DNA of 64,000 nucleotides from Proteromonas lacertae (Eukaryota; Sar; Bigyra; Opalinata; Proteromonadidae): assembly GCA_002245135.1 (NCBI GenBank), contig NGBS01000613.1, positions 1-64,000 of the forward strand. The letters run 5' to 3'. The translations under genes and the position numbers were made by a program. Position 1 is the stretch's first letter. Each line of letters starts with the position of its first letter. The notes below the pieces were generated by a model, which saw only the letters and a program-made list of their open reading frames with translations, was not told the DNA's origin and did not search any database. Shown piece after piece: positions 9,578-20,103 of the stretch.

Positions 9578-11187
9578 TTATAAACATCTATTTATAAACT
9601 TAAACAACGAATTAATATTCTTATTAACCATTTTCATTTGATTATATTGTTTTACAATACTATGTAAATCTTTTACTTTCATTTTATTATACATTCTACT
9701 ATATATCTTATTAAAATGCATATTTAACGAACCTGGTCTATTTGTTACATAATATAATTTCTTATTATTAATTGAACTACTCATCCATTTCAATATTAAT
9801 GACAATTCTTCATTCATTTCTTTATTTTTCATTGCGATAATTGGATAATTATTATGAGAAGTACATAAATAACTATTATATATTTCATTTAATTCTTTTT
9901 CTATTTCCATTTCATTATAAACTACTCTTTCATAATTATCTAACTTAATTTTCTTCACTTGTCTTATATAAAACACATAATTTGTTTGTAAAACACCTTC
10001 AGTTATATCTCCTTCTTTATATGGATTAAATACTTCGTCATTACAACTCAAACCATCTAAAATCACTTTTCCAGTTTCACTACCAGAGGACATTAAGTAG
10101 TCAAATCCTTTCAAGCCATAATTTTTTGTCAAACCACTCAATAACATTAATTCAACAGAGAGTGATGATAAAACAGTTTCTTCTTTCCAACTACCGGAAC
10201 CTAGTCCAATACATGGATCACTATCCAAAATATGATTAAATTTCGGTTTTTCTAATACATCCTTTCCTGTGGTGATTATTAGTTCATTCAATGGTTTATC
10301 ACATTCTTCCCATTGTGGTATTACATTTGAATGCTTTCTGGAATACGAGATAAACTCTTGTGGATTTTCATAATTTCCTTTTGATATACAACTGAAATAA
10401 AAGAGGAGTGAATTGAACCACATGCTTATTCCTTCTTCTTCTGATTTTATTGGATTTTCTCTTAATAAACTAGTATTGAAGTTAATAACTCCATTTACTA
10501 CACTAGGTGTGATTAATGATAGTATTTTATGTGCCAATAGACATTGGACTTGCTCTCTTGATAATATAATTGATTGATTCTATTATATAAAATAATTAAT
10601 TTCAATACTTTTACCAGCATTGGTATTGGAGTTAGAAAAAGTGATGGTAATTTAAGTGCATTTTCGTATATTTTCTAAGAATGTATTATAAACAAATGAT
10701 ATACAGAAACAGTGAAAGAAAGTTGAAATGGAACATTACTATTACCCACAAGTGATAATATGTTGGATGGAACAAGATCTTTCGCTCTATCCATTCCAAT
10801 ATTCTTCACTAAATTGCTAACAGAGTTGATTAAGTTGTTAATGGGTAAATCTTTGTTCAAAAACATTTTATATACTGGCCATTCTTTACTTAAACGCAAA
10901 TTTCCTTCATCATCAACATTAAAAAAGGGGATAGGATAATACATCTCATGCATTTTGTAATTATAAATTACAAAAACTTGAGATTGGTTTGTGAATATTG
11001 TGTAACGGTAATAATTCAAAACGGATGAGTCAAGAAGAGAACAGCGATAAAGACATAGTATATTTAAAATAATAGTTTTATTGTACAAAATAGCAAGATT
11101 TATGTAAGCAAAGAAGAGCTCAGAGATGGAATTTTTGGTCCAACACTCCCACCGTTTTATTAAAACTAGACAAAACATCGACGTCAT
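9578..11187 (-). CDS. Divergent poly(ADP-ribose) glycohydrolase (PARG-like)
   Basis: PARG removes ADP-ribose chains from proteins. Splicing two short introns (10675-10704 and 10580-10614) gives a continuous protein. Its middle matches the PARG accessory/catalytic junction: KLPSLFLTPIPMLNQ, then SREQVQCLLAHKIL, then PQWEECDKPL. The signature region reads GLGSGSWKEETVLSSLSVEL where canonical PARG has GGG-x(6-8)-QEE followed by a conserved ELI helix. The two adjacent glutamates are kept, but the triple glycine and the glutamine are altered and the loop is shorter. The later GYAETY-type motif is not evident. Activity is therefore uncertain. The frame is open back to an ATG at 11187, which overlaps the start of the divergent EF-hand gene, so an ATG at 10953 is a more cautious start. 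Confidence 0.68.
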
Positions 11188-12278
11188 GGGCTAAATTCTA
11201 TTTTTGTATTTCTTAAAATATAATATTATGTATTTGTAGTGAATTTTGAAGAAATCGGTTTACTCCAGAATTTATTCTTAGATTTACTTAAAGGGTATTT
11301 GTTAAACATTATATATTAAATTTATAGAGATGAGGTTAAAATAGATGGATTGCAATTACTGAAATATATCGGCTTTCCAATATGTGATTTCTCTCGTCAA
11401 CTTTTTGCAATATACGACAAAAATTTATTATCATGGAATGAATATTTTCAATTTATAATGATGATATCAACTTCAAATCCAGAACAATTAATAAAATGTA
11501 TATATAAATATATCACATCCAATAATATTATAAATAAATAGTGTCATTTAAATTAGCACATATAAAAGATAGCAACAATCTTACAATTGAAGATTTAACC
11601 AGTTTTTTAAACCTTTTTAATAAAGCTGATATTTATAAAGGCAGATTTGAAGATTTATTCAAACGATTTGATGCAAATAAAAATGGTTCATTATCCTTCA
11701 AAGAGTTTTACCAAATTATAGAAACCTATCCAGCAACAATAGAAGCTATAATTAATATTAGATTAGCTGTTCACAGCGCTACATTGGGTATAGGATGGTG
11801 GAAAAATATAATGAGAAGATTCTATTATATTGAAGAAATAAAAGAATATCAGAAAGAACATAATGGTGAATTAATCCCAGAAAGATTTTGGGAAAGAATG
11901 TTGCGAAAATTTTCAGGAAGACCTCATCCCTATAAATATGATTATGAATGTGGAGATAGAGAAGTGTATGATATAATTGATTTCATTGAGAATATAAGAA
12001 ATAAATACTTAAATACCTCATTTGTCACTCCATTGAGTGTAGATCAGACTATTGCTTGGAAGAATATATTGAATTTGAATAAGGTTGATCCACAAAAGAA
12101 TTCTAGAAATTCTATTCCACCTCCTGAAGAATTACCACCAAGGGAGTTTGAAGGAAGAGTAGGGTTATCAGAAAATCCATCAAAATCATCTGATGATTCT
12201 ATAAAGAATTATCCTCAGACTGTAGGACAACCAGCTCCATTTGTTCCAGAAGCTATTCCAGCTAATCCTGAAGAATAA
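11186..12278 (+). CDS. EF-hand calcium-binding protein
   Basis: The recognisable motif is one canonical EF-hand loop, DANKNGSLSFKEF, in the second half of the protein. The preceding region has the length and helical look of a degenerate EF-hand pair (YDKNLLSWNEYF may be a relic loop). The tail is proline-rich (PPPEELPP, then a P/A-rich end). Introns are inferred at about 11206-11239, 11290-11323 and 11500-11541. After splicing, the coding frame reaches back to the ATG at 11186 only if one G of the GGG at 11188-11190 is extra, because ATG GGC is followed by TAA at 11192-11194. Family assignment beyond an EF-hand protein is not possible from sight. The first exon is the weakest part. Confidence 0.6.
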
Positions 12279-12291
12279 ATTAGTTTATTAA

Positions 12292-12326
<35 letters not shown>

Positions 12327-12426
12327 GATTTATTTTTTTTATTATTTTCTTGTTTGTGTTGTTATTTTTCAAATTCAATTATTTATCCGTTACATAAAAT
12401 GAAAATGTCAAACCACATTTGATTCA

Positions 12427-12435
12427 TTTCGCGCC
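12427..12435 (+). promoter_or_regulatory. E2F/DP-type binding site upstream of PCNA
   Basis: The sequence tttcgcgcc, 36 bp before the PCNA ATG, matches the E2F consensus TTTSSCGC exactly. It continues as an almost palindromic TTTCGCGCCAA. It is a conspicuous GC island in a very AT-rich intergenic region. PCNA is a classic E2F target in animals and plants, so function is likely, but binding is inferred. Confidence 0.65.
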
Positions 12436-12470
12436 AATTTATTCATCTTTCACTATTTCACAATATAACC

Positions 12471-13381
<911 letters not shown>

Positions 13382-13503
13382 TCTATATTACTTTTATATT
13401 TTATTAGTGCTTGTGTGAGTAAATAAATTATTATCATAAATCAACAATTGATTTGAGAATCTTTAAAAAATCTGTGTTTTTAATTCCATGATGAAACGGA
13501 CAA

Positions 13504-15471
13504 ATGGCAGAAATTAAATATCAATATTGCACTTGTGCAAGCTCTGATGGACCTAAATATCCATTGCATGAGGCAATATTCAGAAATGATATTGAATCTA
13601 TAAAAGAGTTGATGAAAACAATCCCAATTGAAACAGTTGATTGTGGTTTTAACACTCCATTGATGGTTGCTTTAAAATGCAAAAATACAGAAGCAGCAGT
13701 ATTTATTTAAATATTTATTTTTATTCTAATAGAAACTCTTAATAGAAAATGGTGCAAATACTCTCGCAAGTGACAGAGAAGGATGGAATTGTGATTTTTA
13801 TGCTCGAGAAATAGATGATAGGTATATAATGTAGTCTTATTATTAGAGCATTTGCTGAAATTTTCTTACTAGCTAAATCTACACAAGAAAACAAAGCTCA
13901 TTTACAACAATACCGTAAATTATTGGATATAGTACCACTAATGAATGATGGATATTGTCAAATCGATATAAGACTTGAAACAAGAGGTGAATCTTCCAAA
14001 ATAGACTTTCCTCGTGATAGAATCCGTATTTATAAAGCAGGAACACATGTAAAAATATCATGTATAATTAAATATATATAATATTATAGATGGAATTCGT
14101 GAAATTTTACCAAATAGAGTAATCTGCGGTTCAACCTCCATAATCTTTTCTTTAAAAACAGGTAAACCAAGCAATATCTACCAGTTAAACAATAAAAGAA
14201 AATATTATGTAGTAAAAAGCTCATTACTAACAAAACCTATCAAAGTTATTTCAACAGATAAATTAGATTCATGGTTATCCAATCAAACCTACAAGCCTGA
14301 ATTACTATTCAATTATGCAGTATTCAAACCCGAAAAGAATTTATTTGGTAAAATCAAGACAATGGAATATGATCAATTTACAGTACAGAAATACACAATT
14401 CAAAATATGTTGCTACAAACCATCGAATCTCAGCCAGTACCTTTACCATCCGTCAAATCAGCAGAACAGGTACGTAAAGAAAGTACAGTAAGTGATGGTA
14501 CAATTCTATTTGATCCAAATTATAAAGCAATTCCTTCACATCGACCAAGAGTTTCAACAATTCAAGAGTTTGATAATTCATTGAAATTTGTTTTACCTGG
14601 TAAAGTGGAGAAAGTAATAGAAATACCTCTTCCAAAGCAGATGGTTATTAGTTGGAATATTGATATAGCTATTTCTGATTTGTCATATTTAGCTGAATTC
14701 ATACCCATGAAGGAAAGATATAATAAACAGAATCAACAGATCACAAAAATATTTGAGAAAAAATCAATTTTAGGTTTGACAAATTGGGAATATAGAACTG
14801 CAGAATCTTCTGGAATATTAAGAATAACATTGAAAAACCCTGCATTAGTAACACCTAAAGCTGTAAGAATAACAACGCATTATCAAAATTGTCCTGATTA
14901 TATAACAACTGGTGCAATTGAGGCTTGTGGTACTGGATGTTTAGCCAATTATTTAATTGATAAAATTGGTATAGTAAATAAGAATGAAAAACAAATAGAA
15001 GGTAGAGTTTTACTCACAAATGATCCAGTGTTATTTAAACAAAAACAGTTACATAAAATGCTACAATTATTGACACTCTCTGCTAGGCATTATCAGCCAT
15101 TGGAGAAAATCATGAGAGTTGAGTTTCCTGGAGGTGGATTTCCGATTAAGGGAGAGATTCCTTTATTACCTACAGTCATGTGCAAATATGAAATATTATT
15201 TAGTAATGCACCTATTGAAAAAACTGAATACACCATACCATCTGATTACACTGAATGGGACCCATCTACACAACCGGAAGCTCCTGTTGCTCCATTGAAC
15301 CTTAATATGGATAAGATGCCTAGTAATAGTAGTATTATATCTCCACATTCACCACCTGCTCCATTTGCTCCAGATGAGGGTACAGCGTTGCCTGCTCCTA
15401 ATTCCGATAAACCACAGATCAGAAAACAGTTATCTGAGATAATAGACAAAGCAATCGACTCAAGAACGTAG
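13504..15471 (+). CDS. ANKRD13-family protein (ankyrin repeats plus GPCR-chaperone-type domain)
   Basis: The protein opens with a CxC-containing N-terminus and ankyrin-like helices (KYPLHEAIFRNDIESIKEL, then NTPLMVALKCKNTEAA). It continues into the conserved ANKRD13 C-terminal domain: DGYCQIDIRLETR, then PRDRIRIYKAGTHVKIS, then NLFGKIKTMEYDQFTVQKY. Near the end comes HYQPLEKIMRVEFPGGGFPI followed by KGEIPLLP, which matches the family's FPPGFPVKIEIPL region. In animals ANKRD13 proteins act at endosomes and plasma membrane and bind ubiquitinated cargo. Here the tail after residue ~560 is proline-rich, and I did not identify a clear ubiquitin-interacting motif. Three short introns (around 13709-13732, 13823-13847 and 14063-14090) join the exons in frame. 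Confidence 0.8.
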
Positions 15472-15580
15472 TTGTTAAATGTTTTAATTATATACGAAAA
15501 GTTTTTATATATATGTTTTGAAAATGTATATTTGAAAATAATCATATAAGATAAGCATTAACAAATAAATTCTAGTTTAA

Positions 15581-16063
15581 CTAATAATATTTTTTCCTTA
15601 AGTACTGTTTTCTTTTGCGTTGTGCGCAAACTGAGCATGTTCTATAAGGTACATTATTCTTCTTAACTCCAGTAGCATATCGGCAGTTACAAGTTGAGCA
15701 TAATTTAAATACTATTTTTTCAGAATTTGAATCGACAACTTTTTTGTTATCATTACAAGCAGCATAATCTTCTAAAGATATATTACTTCCCATATAATCA
15801 TTTTGAGATTCGGAACATAAAGTTAACTGAGGGGATTTGGAATTATTTATATCTTTGTTGTTTTGTAAGTAATAATGAGCATTTTCCTGTTTAAGCAAAT
15901 TATTATTACTCTCATTATCATTTTCATTACCAAATGAAGGAAGCTGCCATTCATCTTGATTAACTTGATAGTCATCTTCTATATTTCGTATCATTCCTCG
16001 GAGGATAAAGTCATTGTCATCATCATTCCCTTTTTCCTCCATTAGACAGTCGTACCATTCCAT
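15581..16063 (-). CDS. Small zinc-ribbon-like protein, paralogue 1
   Basis: 160 residues, single exon. The N-terminal two-thirds is acidic, asparagine-rich and probably disordered. The C-terminus holds a compact motif: CSTCNCRYATG, then PYRTCSVCAQRKRKQYLRKK. This gives CxxC-x(~18)-CxxC followed immediately by a basic helix. The pattern resembles short zinc-binding DNA-associated modules that end in RKK-type helices, but I cannot name the family. A nuclear, transcription-related role is inference. It is adjacent to and co-oriented with a paralogue at 16477. Confidence 0.6.
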   Translation of the reverse strand: MEWYDCLMEEKGNDDDNDFILRGMIRNIEDDYQVNQDEWQLPSFGNENDNESNNNLLKQENAHYYLQNNKDINNSKSPQLTLCSESQNDYMGSNISLEDYAACNDNKKVVDSNSEKIVFKLCSTCNCRYATGVKKNNVPYRTCSVCAQRKRKQYLRKKYY

Positions 16064-16476
16064 TATGCCTTTGAATGTTTTATATTTTGCTTGAGAAGGC
16101 TCGATTTTTACATTTCAAATAAATAATATGTAGCTAAATGGCCTTAAAAACAGTATGACATATTACCAAATAATATATATTTAATACCTTGGATTTTCTT
16201 TTAGGTCATTTTGTTTTATTTAGCTAAATTATACATTCTTATCATTTCCTTACGATGTATATATATTTTATATATTGCACGTTACATAAGCATTTTATTA
16301 AGTTTTTGTAAATCATATTCCACATCCCAAATACATAATTAGAAAAACACTACATATTATAATCAAGTTGCCTACATTACACAATTAATAACGCTATCTA
16401 TATCTAACTAATACACTAACAAGCATAATTAAACTCTTTTGACAAACAGTCTAAACTAAACTCAGTTATTCACGAT
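16064..16476. other. Intergenic spacer between the two zinc-ribbon paralogues
   Basis: 413 bp of AT-rich sequence with no open frame, RNA gene or clear motif that I can support. It must contain the 3' end of the paralogue at 16477 and the promoter of the one at 15581. Confidence 0.7.
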
Positions 16477-17022
16477 TTAAAAATCAAACTTTGACATGTA
16501 CTTTATTTTACGATAATGTTTCTTTTTTCTAGCTATACAAGTTGCGCATGTCTTATATGGAGTATTATCGATTTTTCTACCATACGGTATCCTTTTATGG
16601 CATGTTGAACATAACAATTCACTGAAATCTGGTATATTACTTATCTCTGGTTCCTCTAATACCTTTGTTTGTTTATAATCAAATGCTTTAAAGTTTTGGT
16701 TGGATATTATAGAAATTGGAGATGAAGATATAGGTGATTCTTCATTATCTGATGTTACTGAAGGATATTCGTGAAAACACTTAAATATGGGACTTGATAA
16801 GAATCCAAACTCTTTCACATCAATAGGAAATGGGAAATCGGATGAATAATTATTAATTCGTCTCTTGGAAGAAATACCACAGTTTAGGTGAAGTTGTTGT
16901 GGATCTTGAAAAATACCAAGTGAATAAATATAAATTTCGTTTAATATGTCTGAAGGGACGTTCTGGAGGTCACTATCTAACGGACTATATAGCGCAATAC
17001 TCTTGTTTGACTTCATTAACAT
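16477..17022 (-). CDS. Small zinc-ribbon-like protein, paralogue 2
   Basis: 181 residues, single exon, ATG at 17022. The C-terminal motif CSTCHKRIPYG, then PYKTCATCIARKKKHYRKIK, shares its cysteine spacing and basic tail with the neighbour at 15581. The N-terminal halves are unrelated at a glance. The pair is therefore an old tandem duplication with conservation confined to the metal-binding end. The N-terminal region is serine/proline-rich and likely disordered. Function unknown; a DNA- or RNA-binding regulator is a reasonable guess. Confidence 0.6.
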   Translation of the reverse strand: MLMKSNKSIALYSPLDSDLQNVPSDILNEIYIYSLGIFQDPQQLHLNCGISSKRRINNYSSDFPFPIDVKEFGFLSSPIFKCFHEYPSVTSDNEESPISSSPISIISNQNFKAFDYKQTKVLEEPEISNIPDFSELLCSTCHKRIPYGRKIDNTPYKTCATCIARKKKHYRKIKYMSKFDF

Positions 17023-17289
17023 AATTAGTTTTTTGTGGTTTTATTAATTTAAAATTACATTTAAATCTAGCCTCACCGTTTATATTGGATGTTCTTCAAT
17101 GCAGATTAAAGAATAACCGAAGAATGAAATGTCGTTTTTCTCATTATATTTTACTAAGCTGACGCTTTATAGAAATTTTATGAAAGAAAATAGCCCACAA
17201 TAGCACATTATTCTTTTACATTAAATAGTTTAAATATAGGTTACATATATACACAGAGGATACTATTGAAATACTAAGATTGTAGTAAT

Positions 17290-18787
17290 TTACTTTTTCT
17301 TCTATAAAATATAGTACATAAACAATATAATTAAATATATATACCTCTTCCACTTGGATACGTTTCGCATTAACATCACCCTGAGGAGTGCAATTGTCTT
17401 CTTCATCATTTTCTTCAATTGTACTAGGACTATTTATTCTACTCTCTCTTATATACTGCATTTTATATTTAGCTCCATCTATTCCACTCCAATATTTGAA
17501 ATTAGCTTCAACATTCGCTAGAGCTTCATGTAAATCAACTACAGAATTAACTAACTCAAATAGCGGTTTAACTATAAACTGTATAAAGCCGGTTTGAGTC
17601 TTTGGAATATTTGGTGAATTCCTATCCATAAATGGACCTAAAGGTAATCCTAATGTTTTCCTTTTATCACCCAATAAAAATTGTTCTTCTGCAAATGCTT
17701 CTGCCCAATGAATGGCGACTTCTTTTGGTCTTGTGGGATTACTAACATCTGCAGAATGTAAAAGTATGGAAAATAGTATCTTAGACGTATCTTCTGTACA
17801 AGTAGGTTGTGGATTATCAATAAAATGAACTTTGAACAATCCCATTTCATCATAATGGTTACTCATATCTGTACCTAAAACTAAATGGATAATTAACTTC
17901 CTTAATGATTTTAAATCGTCTTTTGGTAGATGTCGTAGGATATTACAGTCTGGATTCAGTTTCATTAATTGAAATGTTGCAGCAACATGGTGATTCTCTA
18001 AAACTGATTGATCATTGTATTCTATAGCATAAGGAGATGAAGATTCTATTTCAAAAGGATTATCAGTACCGGGATGTTCAAAATCATGGACTAAGGCTGA
18101 AAATAGTAGTGAAAATTGTGTATATTTGTTTAATTGGTATTGTTGTACAAATGGATCATCTAAAAAGAAGGAACAACATTGAATTACATCAGCTGCATGG
18201 CATTCATTGTGGTATGGATTCTTTCTATATCCTTTAGCTATTCTTACTATAAAACCTAATAGATCTTCTTTGGTTATTTCTAATAGTGTGTGAAATCCTC
18301 TATCTACGAAAATATTGTAAGCTAAAGTGGTTAATGTTCTTTCTAAATATAAAAAAAAAAAAAAATAAATACTATTTTCAGCTCCAAATTTAAATATATC
18401 AAACGAATAATTCCTAAATACAGCAACTGTACTTAAAGATATCCTCTTTTTCTCAGTAGCTACATTCTCATCCACTCGACTAGTGTGTGAATAGCCTGAA
18501 GAACCTGTTGTATTCATCATTGGGTTAATACTTGTGCTGAAGACATTACCAGTGTCTAATACGGTGTGTTTATATTTCTTTAATTTCTTCATATTATTAT
18601 CCATTAGTAAGAATGGTGAACTAGCTAATGTGTTGACTAAACCTACAGTTGTACTTTCATAGGCGTTTAGAAATTTCTCAGTTTCATCATCAATTAATCC
18701 CATTGTTTTATCCAGCGGATGGTATAATAAATTGCAGGATAATACTGCTTTGATCCATTCTAAAGCAAATGAATCATATTGAGTCAA
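17290..18787 (-). CDS. Class I 3',5'-cyclic nucleotide phosphodiesterase
   Basis: Hydrolyses cAMP and/or cGMP. The catalytic domain is clear: HNECHAADVIQCCSFFL (the HNxxH signature), ALVHDFEHPGTDNPFEI (metal-binding HD), LGTDMSNHY, LHSADVSNPTRP (second metal-binding Asp), and the glutamine-containing GFIQFIVKPLFELV segment. A 30-nt intron removes the artefactual FFFFLYL stretch near 18350. A 43-nt intron near the 3' end moves the true stop to 17290-17292, so the protein ends in a short lysine-rich tail. The 5' end is unresolved: the first visible exon begins after an apparent acceptor at about 18786, and the upstream exon was not found with confidence. Substrate specificity cannot be told. 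The cNMP-dependent kinase at 62.7 kb suggests active cyclic-nucleotide signalling. Confidence 0.92.
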
Positions 18788-19744
18788 ATCTAAAATAAAT
18801 TAATTCACAAAATAATATACAATAACATTGTTTTATTCTTTTCAAGATTGAAAATACTTTTTCTATATACGTTTTACACACAGGTTCTATCTTGACTAGA
18901 TGCACATGCCATAAGTATGTAAAAAAATAGGATATTCTATTGAGAGATAATAAATTCTTTTAATACCTTTCAAATCTATAAAAACACAGTAGTGATCTTA
19001 AGAATATAATAGCTATTTTATGATATTGGCTGCTTTTCCCATTAAATGACATTATAAAACATAATATGCATAGGATAGCATCACATGAGTTTCTTTGTGC
19101 CTAATTAATCTTATTCTGTAAGTTATATACTTTCAGATATGGTAGTCTGAATAAACACAACTTAACAAAATGCTCTAGTATGAATATACCAAATAATGAT
19201 GAATCAAATATGCAGATTATCTAAAATAAAAAATAAAAAATACATCATAAACATCAGTACTATCTATTGCATATAGGCATGGCGTTAGTGAAGCAAGCAA
19301 AGAAAGAATTACTAAGATCACCTCATAAATATTACTACAAATTAATATATATAACATACGAGTCCAGCAGAGATTCAGCAAACCTTCTAATAATATTTGT
19401 ACCCATTAATATCTTAGATAATTGGAATAGAATTTAGTAACGAACTTTTTTAATTTTGAAACGTGTGTTAATCAAATCGCTGGTGTGGATTTTCGCTTTA
19501 CAGTTGCTTGAGTTGATATTATATCTGTTTTTAGAATTGTCAAGATTTTTTGATTTGTTGAATCATCCAAAATTAATACATTTGTACTAATATTTATGAT
19601 TTCATTCTGTAAAATAAGCAAAAGATCATTTTAGTAAACTTTTCAAAGACTCTTAAGGTGAGAATCCTGATCAATTATCAAAAAAAAACCACAATAGAAT
19701 AATTGTTATATTAAAAGAATTTAAAATGGTTAAACAATACATAT
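18788..19744. other. Region without a supported gene upstream of the phosphodiesterase
   Basis: About 950 bp. It probably contains the missing 5' exon or exons and promoter of the phosphodiesterase, and the 3' end of the tail-anchored gene at 19745. A short minus-strand frame starting ATG at about 18911 is a candidate first exon, but it needs a frame change. I see no RNA gene or repeat. Confidence 0.5.
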
Positions 19745-19990
19745 CTAACTGAAAACTTTCCAAAGAATCAAAGCTACAAGCATAACACCAACACATCCAA
19801 CAATAACTATAGTACTACCACTATCACCTCCTGACTGGGCTATTATATATTTATAATAGTATTTCATACATTTATTTGAAGGAACACCGTATCTCGATCG
19901 TAATTGAGAGGCTGATAATTCTGAGTCATGAACTGAGCCTCCAGATTGATATCTTCTTCTTAATTCTGATGCTGGTAAATTATCATCCAT
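19745..19990 (-). CDS. Small tail-anchored membrane protein with duplicated ASxLRxRY motif
   Basis: A 30-nt intron (gtatgaaat...ataatag) removes the middle KYYYKYIIA stretch and gives a protein of about 71 residues. The N-terminal half contains two copies of a short motif, ASELRRRYQSGGS and ASQLRSRYGVPSN. The C-terminus is one hydrophobic segment (IVIVGCVGVMLVALILW) followed by three residues, the topology of a tail-anchored protein. Family unknown. It is divergent from the macro/LSm gene at 20104, about 110 bp apart. Confidence 0.6.
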   Translation of the reverse strand: MDDNLPASELRRRYQSGGSVHDSELSASQLRSRYGVPSNKCMKYYYKYIIAQSGGDSGSTIVIVGCVGVMLVALILWKVFS

Positions 19991-20103
19991 TGATTATTTC
20001 AAATTTTATAAAAATATAAACTGAGGCTATATTTATATGAAAAGTCTATTAAACTAAGGAACATTTATAAAATTCCTGTTTTCTTTTATTCTTATTGTTA
20101 ATT

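Noticed and set aside
18786..18911. First exon of the phosphodiesterase with two more +1 shifts
   Set aside because: Reading through would need shifts at both a TAA and a TGA, or an unsupported splice. Without RNA evidence this is too speculative.
18788..19744. tRNA or other small RNA gene in long spacers (also 49881-50667)
   Set aside because: No cloverleaf arms, GTTCRANNC-type B box or snRNA motif could be found by eye.
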